Source: Channallabes apus
Lineage: Eukaryota; Chordata; Actinopteri; Siluriformes; Clariidae
DNA length: 64,000 nt
Assembly (NCBI GenBank): GCA_030522415.1
Contig: CM060104.1
Location: 9,497,501 to 9,561,500, forward strand
Direction: 5' to 3'
Position 1 is the first letter of the stretch. The number at the start of each line of letters is the position of its first letter. The notes under the pieces were generated by a model. The model was not told the DNA's origin and did no database searches. It was given only the letters and a program-made list of their open reading frames with translations. Position numbers and translations under genes: made by a program. This document shows, one piece after another, positions 34,363 through 46,560 of this stretch.

Positions 34363-37296
34363 TTATATATATATATTTGATAATTTTATTTGAAAAGTAT
34401 TATAAAATACATTTGGAATCAATGTAACTCATGATCAGTGGTTTAGGTTAGTGTTAATTAGTTTCAGCCAAATCATTAAAACTAACAATAGACTATGGCA
34501 CTCTCTTGAGAGGGGTTTGGAAGGTGTCATTTATTTATTTATTCTCTACAAGGGCACTAACTGCACAGACCAAATTGTTATCTTCTTGTACTATTATAAA
34601 CATTCTAAATATAAACAAACAAAATAAAGTTTTTTTTTTCTCAGAGGTAAAACCCCATGATGGTACACCCCATGTAGTTACCAAAATTACCACTGACCTT
34701 AACCCAACTGAAATGCTGTGGCAGGACCTTTGGAATGCTGTGCATAAGCAAATGCCCAAAAAGCTCAATGAACTTAAGTAATGTTGTAAAGAAGAATGGG
34801 GAAAAAATCCTTTAACTAATAACCAAGATCAAAGGAATCATTAACTGCTGTAAACAAATATAGATGTATGACATGCTGGGGCTGATTTCGTTCTAGCTCA
34901 GATTGTAGATTCCTACATCTTATAATTGATAGTGATATCAGGAGATTATACTATGCAAAACACTTCTTGGATTTGTTCTCTTGGGGTGAGTATTTTAAAG
35001 CACACTTCACACACATCCATAAACTACAGAGCCTGAGGAGGTGCATTTGAAATACAATCGTGGTTGTAACGAACCTGATTGAAGCATGCAGATGGCAGAT
35101 CAGATTCTGCATACAATATCAAATCAAAGTGTATATTTCATTTTGCAATTTACTACAAGTGTCATTTACACTGATTAACAGCAAGCACAACTTTTTGTCT
35201 TTACATTGTATGCTGTTCTGGAGAGACATTCTTAAAAATTAAAAACATGTGCCTTCTTTAAATAAATATCAGAATCATGTACTGTATGGTCAGTAAGTAT
35301 GTACAGTACATATTCTTATGTAATAGCATTTTGAGTGCAATAAGACTTTGGACTAAAGACTCAACCATAATGGTTTCATAAAAGTGAAGAGGAGTGACTG
35401 ATAGGTTGGTGATTTTTTTTTTTTTTGCCATTCCATTCAGTAGCTTGACTGCTGTTGGACTGATGACTGATGTAATTAATAGGGCTAATATGCTATTACA
35501 TCTTTAGCTGGTTTTATATTAACAAAAATACTTCACAAAATATGGTATTTCATATCAGGTATAATTAAACTATTACACGTTTATTATGGTTGACTGTGTC
35601 TTCTATGTATAATGATTAGAAAATTGCTAGAGTCGAAAGAAGTCGTGTTTTTGAAATGTTATTAAGGATAGGTTTAATTTTAGCCATGGGTCTGTAAGAT
35701 GAAAAGACAGCCATCAAGTTGATTTTTTCTCTTAATATGTGCTATGTGAGCCATGGCACATGCTCCAGAAAGAAGCAATACACCAAATAATTACAGAGTA
35801 GTTTGAGCATTTATTTATGAGTTCAGAATTATTTAGCAATAAGTATAATGAGAAACTACATCTTCATATAAAATTTCACATAAAAATCATGCATTTAAAA
35901 TAACTAACATTTATTTTTCCACATTATAACCTGACGCCGTTCTTGCTTTTCTAATTGCCAGCAGTTTTTTAAGTCTCACATTTTTCTGCATCTGTAGTAA
36001 TTGGATAAACACATTAAATATGTCTATGGTTACATAAAAAGAAACTGCAATCTCCTGTTATGGTGCATAACATTATTATCGCAAACGAACTAACATTGAA
36101 TCATAATTATAGGCATCGATTTATAATGATAAATTTTTTTTTTATAATTTTAATACAAAGAAAGTTCTTTTTGGATTCAAATATACCATTATGGTTCGTT
36201 ATAAAACATCTACAGTATCTAATCAAGACTTCCGTCACTAAGTCAAACTGAGCTCATGCATTCACCGAAAAGGAGTTTATTCTTGGGGATGCCATCATGG
36301 CGCTATGTGATCATGACACAAATCAGTCGAACAATATGAACCTGCATGCACTGTGCCACGCCTGTCATGATAAAGCTGTTCAGGCCTGGGTTAGATAAAA
36401 TACCAAAATATGAATTATTATCACTGGCCACTTTATTAGGTACAACTGCCCACAAACGCAAATATCGAATCCAATCATATGGCAGCAACTAAATACATTT
36501 AGATGTACAGACATGGTCAAGACAATCAAAGTTTAAACTGAGCATCAAAATAGGGAAAAAATGAAATTGAAGTGACTTTTGAACTTTGAACGGCATGGTT
36601 GTTTTTGCCATATAGGATGGTCTGAGAGTTTCCAAAACCACTGATCTGTAGGGATTTTCAAGCACTACCATCTCTAGGATTTACAAAGAACTGTCTAAAG
36701 AAGAGAAAATATCCAGTCGACAGATGCTCTCTGGGCAAAAATGCCTTGTCGATGCCAGAGGTCAGAGGAGAATGCCCAGACTGGTTCAAGTTGATAAAAA
36801 GGCAACAGTAATTCAAATAACATCTCATTACAACTGCGGTATGATAAAGAGCGTCACTGAATTCACCACACATCAAATCTTGAAGCAGATGGGCTACAGT
36901 AGCAGAAGACCGGGTGGGGGGGGGGAGCGGTCCTGTCATCTAAGAACAGGAAACAGAGGCTACAATTCACATGGGTTCACCAAATTAGGACAAAAGAATA
37001 TTAGAAAAATGTTGCCTGGTTTATGAGTTTCAACTGCTGCTACAACACTCAAATGATAGAGTTGGAATTTGATAAAACAACATGAAAGCATGAATCCATC
37101 CTTCCTCGTTTCAATGGTTCAGGCTGCTGCTGCTGGTGTAATGGTGTTTGACCATGTCCATCCTTTTATGACCACAAGATAACATACCATGTCGCAAAGC
37201 ACCTTTGGGTCTCCAGCACCTTGTTGAATCTATGAGATGAAGAATAAAGGCAGTTCTAAAGGCAAAATGGGGTCCAACCGAGTACTAGCAAGGTGG

Positions 37297-37461
37297 GCCA
37301 GGGGTAGCTCAGTGGTTAAGGCTTTGGACTACAGTTCAGAAAATCCCAGGTTCAAACCCCACAACCACCAAATTGCCACTGTTGGGCCCTTGAGCAAGGC
37401 CCTTAACCCTCAACTGCCCAGATGTAATGAGATGAAAATGTAAGTCCTCTGGATAAGAGCG
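37297..37461 (+). mobile_element. tRNA-derived SINE, second family (plus arm of an inverted pair)
   Basis: Starts GGCCAGGGGTAGCTCAGTGG and ends in CTCTGGATAAGAGCGTCTGC. B-box-like GGTTCAAACCCC. Tail-to-tail with the next entry. Confidence 0.88.
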
Positions 37462-37613
37462 TCTGCTAAATGTATCCAGAGCGACTTACATTTTTATCTC
37501 ATTATACATCTGAGCAGTTGAGGGTTAAGGGCCTTGCTCAAGGGCCCAACAGTGGCAATTTGGTGGATGTTGGGTTTGAACCTGGGATCTTCCGAACCCC
37601 GCTACCCCTGGCC
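37462..37613 (-). mobile_element. tRNA-derived SINE, second family (minus arm of an inverted pair)
   Basis: Begins TATCCAGAGCGACTTACA and ends GCTACCCCTGGCC, the complement of the plus-arm head. Together the arms make a ~317-bp imperfect palindrome. Confidence 0.88.
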
Positions 37614-38671
37614 CCTGGTGTACCTAATAAAGTGGCCAGTGAGTGCATATACTATGACTAGATGTGCATGGTACATAAATAAGTGGTTTTCCTGAATGGT
37701 TCTTAATTAAAAAGTTCAATAATGACCTTTATAAATTGATGAATATTAAAAATGAAAATAACTGAAAATAATTCAACAAACCTGAACAACAAGCACGGCA
37801 CTAATTTACACCTGTTATAGTTCGGCAGACAACCTGGCTACCGCCACCGGCTCACACTTCTACTAGAACATGTACTCAGCAACACTTGTTATTTTTGCGC
37901 TAAGTGTTTACTATTTGCACACAGCACAGTTGGCATGTTGCCACGTGCATGGCACATAAACTGTGCTCCGGGCGGTTTCTTTATACGGCATGCCGGATTT
38001 TTTCATGCAGAATGGAAATGTACATGAAAACAGCTGCCAAATATTTATTGCATCAAAACATTTATAACACATCAATGCCAATGCTTAAAAAAAAAAAACA
38101 AGTTTGGGGAATTCACTGTAAGTGTATAAGAGAGACCGACACAAAAACAGGCTGTTAAATTGGTAAATTACGGAACGTAGAAGGCAGGAGGATGTGTTGG
38201 GGAAAAGAAAATAAGTCAAAAGGAAAAGGTCAGGGATTACAATGTAGCAGAGGAACAGCTACAAAACTATTCTTTTATCTGCAACCTCGCTGTCACTCTG
38301 TGTATATACACATTACGGCATATGTGGAGATATGCTGAGAGAGTTACTGAGAAGGGGATAAAGGAAGTATTATCGGGAGAAAGTGCATACTGAGCTTGAT
38401 ACGCACTTGAAACGCAGGGGGGGGGGGAAGACGTCTAGAGGCCTGTGCTCTCAGCATGGATTTAGTCACGCTTCTATATCAGTAACATCCTCCAGGATAC
38501 TAAAGGTAGACAAATGATCCTAGGTCAGGAGTACGCAGAAAAACAGTATTCTGGTGTCAAAGCTTCAGATAAGTAAGAGAAAAATCTGTTGAACTCTTAA
38601 ATTCAGTGGTGCAGAATGATCCATTCCCAGGTTGTGGTGTTTCTTATTTTCATTTAAACTAATTATTATTA

Positions 38672-39037
38672 CTTGGCGGCACGGTGGTGTAGTGGTTAGC
38701 ACTGTCGCCTTGCACCTCCAGGGTCTGGGTTCGATTCCCCGGCCAGGCTCGATTCCCGTCTCTGTGTGCATGGAGTTTGCATGTTCTCCCCGTGCTTGGT
38801 GGGTTTCCTCCGGGTACTCCGGTTTCCTCCCACAGTCCAAAGATATGCAGGTTAGGCTAATTGGCGTTCCTAAATTGCCCGTAGTGTGTGATTGGGTGTG
38901 TGAGTGTGTGTGTGCCCTGCGATGGATTGGCACCCTGTCCAGGGTGTACCCCGCCTAGTGCCCGAAGTCTCCTGGGATAGGCTCCAGGTCCCCCGCGACC
39001 CTGAACACAGGATTAAGCGGTATAGAAAATGAATGAA
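38672..39037 (+). mobile_element. tRNA-derived SINE (copy 7, full length, young)
   Basis: Complete GGCGGCACGGTGGTGTAGTG head to GAATGAAT tail, with 12-bp duplication TAATTATTATTA (38660-38671, 39038-39049). Nearly identical to the 61589 copy. Confidence 0.95.
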
Positions 39038-39835
39038 TAATTATTATTAGTCATTATTTTAATGCTCAAACAAAGAAAATGGCATCGTCTTCACATTTCC
39101 TTTATATTTCAGATTGTTGTACATTCATTAATACTTTCTTATTGTTTAGTCAGACACACTTACATTGTTTTGACACAACTCAGTTTCTGTCAGCGCTGTT
39201 CCATACACTTCAAACATTTATGAGTCTGAATCACTGTTGTTATAAATTTATTTATGGGGTAAAAGGGACTGATGTTGAGGAAGAGAAAAAGAGAAAGAGA
39301 AATGAATAATAATAAGAATAAGAAGAAAAAAAATAAGTAAGGCACTTGAGAATCCAACTCTCTTTAGCAGTCTTGACTGATAACATCTTTAATATTTGAT
39401 AATACGGTTCTTATGCACCTTCAACAATAATAGCAGAAATACAGAGTCGAGCATAGCAGACATGCAAAAGTTTAAAAATCAGATATTCTAAGTTCAGTCT
39501 GATTCTCTCTCTCTCTTTCTCCCTCTCTCTGGTTTTCTCTCTTGCTCATTACGTTCCATCTCCAGTTTTACACTGGCTGCTTCACTGTTGTTTCATTAAA
39601 CAGAGATAAAAGCAAATGTGCCATCACACATGGAAGCCCATGTTATCACCCAAGATAGGGAGGTTTCTTACATTCCCATGTTTTTTTCCAACACATCTTA
39701 CCAGAAATCATAATCCTATATATTTGTGTAAAAGCCTGCAAGAACACCTCTGTTGAACACCAATAATGATGCGAAGCAATTAACACTACTCTCTCTTTCC
39801 TTTTGCATTATCACCTCCTAGTTATTATTATTATT

Positions 39836-40193
39836 CATTCATTTTCTATACCGCTTAATCCTGTGTTCAGGGTCGCGGGGGACCTGGAGCCTATCCCAGG
39901 AGACTTCGGGCACTAGGCGGGGTACACCCTGGACATCGTGCCAATCCACACGATGCACACGACAATCACACACTCACACACCCAATCACACACTACGGGC
40001 AATTTAGGAACGCCAATTAGCCTAACCTGCATATCTTTGGACTGTGGGAGGAAACCGGAGTACCCGGAGGAAACCCACCAAGCACGGGGAGAACATGCAA
40101 ACTCCATGCACACAGAGACGGGAATCGAGCCTGGCCGGGGAATCGAACCCAGACCCTGGAGGTGCAAGGCGACCACTACACCACCGCGCCGCC
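39836..40193 (-). mobile_element. tRNA-derived SINE (copy 8)
   Basis: Minus-strand copy between ATT tracts that probably represent the target duplication. It has a local rearrangement near 39943-39965 and a short deletion in the head (AGGCGACCACTACACC lacks the CAGTGCTAAC part). Confidence 0.93.
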
Positions 40194-41465
40194 TATTATT
40201 ATTATTATTATTATTATTCATGTATTCATTTCTGTAAGGTTTAGAAATGGATTGTTTCAGGCCTTTTTTACTGTTTACTGTATGTGCTTAGGTTTTTTCA
40301 GGTCTGGAATCCTTCAGTAGATCCTATTTGTCATTCTTCTTCCAGCTGTTTGCACACTTTCTAAGTCAGCTCACAGTCACTACACATGAAATTAATTGGT
40401 AATTCTTGGCAAATGTGGAGGAGAAAAAATTTCCCAGGAAAACATTACTTACGTTGGTGATATATGAGAGATGGCAGTTTTCAATAAATAGGCAATTAGA
40501 AAGCATGTGCAGTGGTGTGGATTTTATTACATGCACACAGCTAGTGTCAGACATGCAGGAACTGGCAGGCGTCTCTTTTTCAGCACAACCTTTCACTGCG
40601 AGAGGTGACGATCACCTGCAGGTTTACTGACAGACTCCTGCTGACAGCTTTCTCATTTGCTCCTGACATCGGCGGACCTCTTTATCCTGAACTATCACTT
40701 GGGATCCACGTGGGAATAGTCTGGCTGGAAGTGCGGATGCTGAAACCAACACCCGTTAATATTTAAAGTCACATGCTTTAGCACTAACAGCCTGAAGCGA
40801 GGGCCGACCGCAGTGCTGAGTGGACACCTGTGGAGGCTTGTGATGAAGAACGCTCCTCAACCTCTTTCACCGATGCTTTATTTATCTGAAGATTGAGATT
40901 TGGTGATTGATAGCAAATGGACTTTGCGAGAATTTTGTCTAATTTTTCATTCATTATGCTTTGGTGATGAGTAACCTGTGCCTTTATTTTTTTTTTTCAT
41001 TCTCTTGAACTGTTTCATACTGAGAATGAGGATGCAGGGACAATTATTACAGTCTTTCAAATCCTTGGTGTTCTTTCTGTTTTCTAAAACAAGTATACGT
41101 GGGTTTCATGTAGATTCTTAAATGTACAGTATGTATACAGTAAATGTTCTGTTCTGTTGTTAATAATAAACTGTTCTGTTATATAAATTCTGAACTGTCT
41201 TTCTACTGTATATCCAAATGTCCAATATTGCACTATAAAGTTGTAGAATGTGGTTGTTCTTTCAGCTATTCCCTTAGTGAATTGCATTTCTTTTTATTTT
41301 GGCATAGGTTATACTGTATGCCAGATACCCTTTCTAAGATACAACACTGGTTTACATTATAGGTCCCTGCAACCCCAGAGGATGGTGGCACGGCATTAGC
41401 TTGCATGTAAACTTGACCTTCCAGGTGACTAGCCTACCACTGAGCCAGCAAGGTTCAGATTCATT

Positions 41466-41829
41466 CATTCATTCATTCATTTTCTATACCGCTTAATCCT
41501 GTGTTCAGGGTCACGGGGGACCTGGAGCCTATCCCAGGAGACTTCGGGCACTAGGCGGGGTACACCCTGGACAGGGTGCCAATCCATCGCAGGGCACACA
41601 CTCATACACACACTCACACACCCAATCACACACTACAGGCAATTTACTGTAGGAACGCCAATTAGCCTAACCTGCATATCTTTGGACTGTGGGAGGAAAC
41701 CGGAGAACCCGGAGGAAACCCACCAAGCACGGGGAGAACATGCAAACTCCATGCACACAGAGACGGGAATCGAGCCCGGACCCTGGAGGTGCAAGGCGAC
41801 AGTGCTAACCACTACACCACCGTGCCGCC
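41466..41829 (-). mobile_element. tRNA-derived SINE (copy 9) with TACTGTA scar
   Basis: 15-bp duplication AGGTTCAGATTCATT (41451-41465, 41830-41844). At 41641-41655 it reads AATTTACTGTAGGAACG, where copies 7, 8, 12 and 13 have AATTTAGGAACG: exactly five extra bases at a TA. Confidence 0.95.
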
Positions 41830-43218
41830 AGGTTCAGATTCATTATATATATAAAAAAAAAACCTGTACACTTTTTTAACGATGCCTTCACTGGTGTGGC
41901 ATGAATACCACTAAAGGTGTTCTTCACTGAGGGTTTGTTAATAGAAGTTTCTTAATTGGAAAGAAAAAAAGCACACTTCCGTGCATTTAAGCCAACAGAA
42001 TTATCAATTAGCCCATGTATAATAATGAGACACAGGCAGGGTCAAAGGAAAGGAAAGGAAAGGAAAGAATTTAGGACCCACTCTAACACTCTACACTTTC
42101 TACTCATATTTGATGAAAGCCAACTAAAGATTCCTTGCCAAATTACAGTAGACTTTTGTGCTACTTTTAATCCTACTGCAGAAGGAGATGGATATAGCTT
42201 TCCACTGATACATTTCACAGATCTTGGTCTTGGAGGAGACAGGATGGAATTATCTTTCTTTCTTTATAGACGTGCTCTCTCAAATTGAAGGCCACCTACA
42301 CATTCAGCTACCCTTTTCATAAGGCATTACACACAGATACACAGCTTCACACACCAACTTAATCAAAATCATCTCGAATTGAAGCATATTACATGGCCAT
42401 TGTCAGTTATAATACAGACAGTAGACTAGCTAACAAGTGAACATTTAGAGGAACAATACCATGCAATCTGATACGATTTGTTTCGCACCTGTGACAGTGC
42501 CTGAAGTGGTGACGGCTCTCCTCGTCTCCTCTTGACTCTTTGTGTAATTAACAGGAGCAATTAATTGATGCAGTGCATTTGCATGCATTTAAAGGTTTTT
42601 TTTTTTTTATTCTACTATACGTTTTACCATTCAGTAAACCACACACAAGCACTCACACACAGTACGGCATACTGTGTACACGCGTGTGTATGTATGTCAG
42701 AAAGAGAGATGAAGAGAGATGTAAGCAAAGAAAATAAGTAGAAAGAAAGAGACTGTTCTGACTCCATGTACACCATCTACTGTATACCCTGACCCCTCCT
42801 CTGTTCTCACAAGAGTGTAACCTAACACTCTTATCTTTGTTTCATATGTCAATGTATACAGTATAAACCCTGTAATGTTAACCTTCTCGGTAAAGTTTTC
42901 ATTTATTATTTATGATGCTACGCTGTGTTTCTAGTGGCCTTGATGTCCTGATCCTGACCTTAGACAGGCAAGTTTAACAGAGACATATTCAACCAATGTG
43001 GTTATACTTCTCTTAAGCTTACTGTATACAGTAGTCCCTGTGTTGTTTGCAATTCTGACCATGAGGCCCAGAAAATTAAGGGGAAAAAACGGAGTTGGAA
43101 AAAACTTCACATAACTCACAAATTAAGGGATCTTATGACGTCCCCAAACCAAACCAAGAAGTTTATCAGATGAAACCCAGGATCGATCCTTCACATGGCC
43201 TCTCCACATGTGCTCTTA

Positions 43219-43823
43219 TGCCTCTTTTTCCACTGCATAGTACGGCACAGCACGGTTCAGTACAGCTCACTTCGGTTCGGCTCACTTCGGCTCGGTTTGC
43301 GCTTCCATTGCAGTTTAGTAACGCTTTAGAGTGGGCGGGATTATTCACGTGTCGTTATAGTTGCGGCACCGCTACTGCCGTGACATCATCGTAAACGCGC
43401 CACAAACAAACACACAACAATTGAGCATATTGACGGCATGGTGTTCTTCATTCTCGGCATGTGGATGTTTTTAACAGCGAGACGAAGGAGTTTGTTTCAA
43501 AAGATGCTGATGGCAGCCAAAGAAAATTTTTGGTTAATACAAAAAGGTGCGTCCGATCCTTCTCTGGCTGTTCCAAATATAGCGGTTCTGTTGTGTCTCG
43601 TGTCGCAAGCTCAGTGACGCAGTAATGACTATTTTCTCCAGCCAATCGGTGACCAGCAGAGTTTACACGTCACGTTTTGGTAACGGTTCGGCGCGCTTGG
43701 AACCTCGGCTGAGGTGGTACTAAAAAAAGGACCAGGTACCAGGTACTGTTCCCAGTGGAAAACTCCCCCAAAAGTGAGTTGAACTGAATCGTGTCATGCC
43801 GTACTATGCAGTAGAAAAGCACC
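43219..43823. mobile_element. non-autonomous DNA transposon, superfamily not assigned
   Basis: About 45-bp imperfect inverted ends: CACTGCATAGTACGGCACAG at left against CTACTGCATAGTACGGCATG read inward at right, each continuing into a CAGTWCARCTCAC stretch. The interior is GC-richer and has no coherent transposase frame. The end phrase is common in fish genomes by general knowledge. Exact boundaries and target duplication are uncertain. Confidence 0.7.
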
Positions 43824-43886
43824 ATTAGTGTTTCTCAGTCCATGTGTGATTTAACTCCCACTTGAAACCTTGAGTTAGTGTGACTG

Positions 43887-43953
43887 GGGAATCGAACCCA
43901 GACCCTGGAGGTGCAAGGCGACAGTGCTAAACCACTACACCACCGCGCCGCCT
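43887..43953 (-). mobile_element. SINE head fragment (copy 10)
   Basis: Complement of GGCGGCGCGGTGGTGTAGTG through GGTTCGATTCCC only; the body is absent. Confidence 0.85.
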
Positions 43954-43983
43954 ACACTCTTCATCATCTTACATGCAATATAT

Positions 43984-44222
43984 CTCATCTTCTATACTGC
44001 TTTATCCTGTATTCAGGTTCGCGGGGACCTGGAGCCTATCCCAGGATGCTTAGGGCACGAGACGGGGTACACTCTCCACAAGGTGCCAATCCATCACAGG
44101 GCACACACATATACACACACACTAGGGGCAAGTTGGAAATCCCAATTAGCCTAATCTACATGTCTTTGGACGATGGGAGGAAACAAGCGTACCCGGAGGA
44201 AACACACCAAGCATAGGGGGAA
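43984..44222 (-). mobile_element. SINE copy 11, head missing
   Basis: Complement of the SINE tail and central block, more diverged (CATCTTCTATACTGCTTTAT at left). GCAATATAT occurs on both sides (near 43975 and 44235), a probable target duplication. Confidence 0.8.
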
Positions 44223-44275
44223 CATACAGTACGTGCAATATATGATGTATGAAAAAGAAAAAAAAATGTTATAAA

Positions 44276-44311
44276 GACTTTACCCACAGATTTTACTCTG
44301 TGGGTAAAGTC
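44276..44311. repeat. perfect 15-bp hairpin
   Basis: GACTTTACCCACAGA at 44276-44290 and its exact complement TCTGTGGGTAAAGTC at 44297-44311, separated by six bases. Confidence 0.9.
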
Positions 44312-44879
44312 CAAGAAACTGGCATATCGGTTTGCTAATTCAGAGTTTTAATAAGACCTCAGCAAGAAATGGATTTAAGAGTCTTTAACAAATGGATATG
44401 GAGCAAAAGTCAAGTATCAAGCATATTATATACAGTATGAAAGTCAAATGGAATCTAGGTTTAATTCTAGATTCTAAATTCAAGTAAAGTATTTTGCATA
44501 TTTAGTGTGTTTAAATTTATTTGTGCTGCCGGGTCCCTGCTGTCAATCAGAGTTTGTTGGATACGTGAGTGTGTGATCTCAATAATTTTGGAACTTGATG
44601 CTTCTCGTTGACGTATAAAATGCTTTGGGCATAGCTGTACCTTTCACCACTCACTGTGAGTGGGCTATTATTTACACATGAAGGTCATATCTTTCCCGTG
44701 CCATGTGGAAGTTAATTAAGTCAGAGGGATTGACAGTTCTTGATAAAAACACACACTATTCACGGTAATTGCTTTTTGACAGCGGCGCAGAGTTTGCAGA
44801 AAGGAGAAATTGAATTTATGGATGAAGCCCAAACTGAACTGGTCATCCACTTGCCCATAGGGTGTTGCCAGAGTGCCAA

Positions 44880-44905
44880 AGACACACACACACACACACA
44901 CACAA
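44880..44905. repeat. (CA)n microsatellite
   Basis: Short CA tract in intron 3. Confidence 0.85.
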
Positions 44906-45550
44906 ACCAATCAGTTATTGTACAGAATAGAGGCAAGCCAGAAGCTGTCCAAGTTTAGACATTTTATAAGCACTCTTGCATGGATATGGTAGAGCTATAG
45001 ATGAAAGATCAGGTCCTATGGTACAGTAGATGTAATGGCAAGGTTAAATATTATATTAGTAATAAACAGGTTGGGAATGCGTAGTAGTAGTGGCCCAGTG
45101 ACATGCAACTTTTGTTGAGGACATCACTCATCCTCACTGCTCTGCCACTCCACTTCCTCGCTCTGCTGAGGATGTCTACCTCTATTCCTCTGTCCCTTAT
45201 CATAGGCATAAGTCCATGGTCGTATGCTTCAAATATCACTACATAGCCCAGCTCCATTTTAGATGCTGCTCCGCTTTATAGTCCACTTTAGGAGGACACT
45301 GCTCCTCCTTCCCAGATAGTGATGTACATTGCTCTACCACTTGCTATAGCAGAGAGGATGTCATCCCCCATTGCTTTGCAGAAAACATCGTTCCTCCATT
45401 TGACCTCAAGAATGACATGGTTTCCCCTTTTTGTTCTGCAGAAAACCTCCCCTCCTGCTTTGGTTTCATCATCGACATTGCTTCTCCCTCTGCACAGTGG
45501 CTCAGCTTCCACCTTGGCTCCCATGCCATGCCTTAGCAATGTAAAGGACC

Positions 45551-45735
45551 AGGGCCAGGGGTAGCTCAGTGGTTAAGGCATTGGACTACGGTTCGGAAGA
45601 TCCCAGGTTCAAATCCCACAACCACCAAGTTGCCACTGTTAGGCCCTTGAGCAAGGCCCTTAACCCTCAGATGTATAATGAGATAAACATGTAAGTCGCT
45701 CTGGATAAGAGCGTCTGCCAAATGCCTAAATGTAA
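45551..45735 (+). mobile_element. tRNA-derived SINE, second family (best-preserved copy)
   Basis: GGCCAGGGGTAGCTCAGTGG head, GGTTCAAATCCCACAACCAC B-box region, CCCTTGAGCAAGGCCCTTAA, and the tail TAAGTCGCTCTGGATAAGAG CGTCTGCC. It serves as the in-window reference for the family. Confidence 0.9.
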
Positions 45736-46560
45736 AGGAGATGTCACTGCCTAACCACTTCTTGACTTTTGTCCCACTTGACTGAGTCAAAGAGAAGCTA
45801 CTCAACATTACCCATCAGCCCATCATTGATCACTTTCATTTGCGTATGCACCTTATGTATGTACTGTTAGCTGTATGCTTCTTTGGTGAGCTTATCTTGT
45901 GTACCAGACACATTATGATTTGGGTCTTAGCCCTTGTCTTGAATCCAGGTTTATGTTTACAGTCTTGTTTTGGCCTAAAAAAAGGGACACTAACAAATTC
46001 TGCACTCCGTACAGCTGCCTAACACATAGTATGCCTGCAAAACAATCCCTGCTATCGGTTATCACCCAACTGAGGATGGGATCCCTGTTGAGTCTGATTC
46101 CTCTTAAGGTTTCTTCATTTTTTGCAAGGCCAGAAGCATTACACAGACTTACAGGCATGCACAGATTGCACACTGAGTCAATAGCAATTAAATTGAGCAA
46201 AGGGTGTGATTAACAATAGTGTCACCCCAACACTGTGGAAAGCTTCAATTGAGATTGAGGGAAAAGCTGATGCCTTTCAGCAATTAGTGGTGCTCTATTT
46301 TGACTTCGTTGTGGAATATATACAAACTAAAAACTAGTTCAATGGGGTTTACATTCTTACTGCCAATGAAATGACCCGTTAACACAACACTGACGGCACA
46401 ATGGCAATATGGAAGAACATTTCGTCACATTTTAAGACACTAATACTTATATGAATCATACTTATAATTATGCTATAATAATTACTTTTAATACAATACT
46501 TATCATATCAGGTATCATAATGCACTGTCATGTATTATCGTGGTATTGTGTAGCAAAGTA

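Larger units (their letters stand above)
33110..34870 (+). mobile_element. Tc1-like transposon fossil with nested insertions
   Basis: Both ends of a dead transposase are present in the same order and strand. The N-terminal part begins at MPRRKYISNDLRKAIV (33353-33400), is interrupted by a SINE, and resumes with AHQSENVYKTIPKQF, VRKIIHNRKAFKTFANLPRS and TFTPR (33613-33770). A C-terminal part near 34693-34790 has DLNPTEMLWQDLWNAVHKQ. Between them lie TA repeats and a truncated SINE. Outer limits are approximate because the terminal repeats are not clear. Confidence 0.75.
36421..37641 (+). mobile_element. Tc1-like transposon fossil
   Basis: Inverted ends CACTGGCCACTTTATTAGGT and its complement (ACCTAATAAAGTGGCCAGTG). 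Remains of a transposase (36724-37026) include CLVDARGQRRMPRLVQVDKK and QMGYSSRRPG, clearly related to the 15932-16937 protein, but the catalytic half is mostly deleted and rearranged (37030-37290). A palindromic pair of SINEs sits just inside the right end. Confidence 0.85.

Noticed and set aside
36895..36901. TACAGTA in the Tc1 fossil as an excision scar
   Set aside because: Aligned to the related element (GGGCTACAACAGCAGAAG near 16270) it is two substitutions, not a 5-bp insertion. Some 7-mers are therefore native or chance.
45051..45564. Frames of 60-80 codons on both strands around 45.1-45.5 kb
   Set aside because: No domain, no splice-consistent structure, no match to ptpru; overlapping frames on both strands are compatible with chance.
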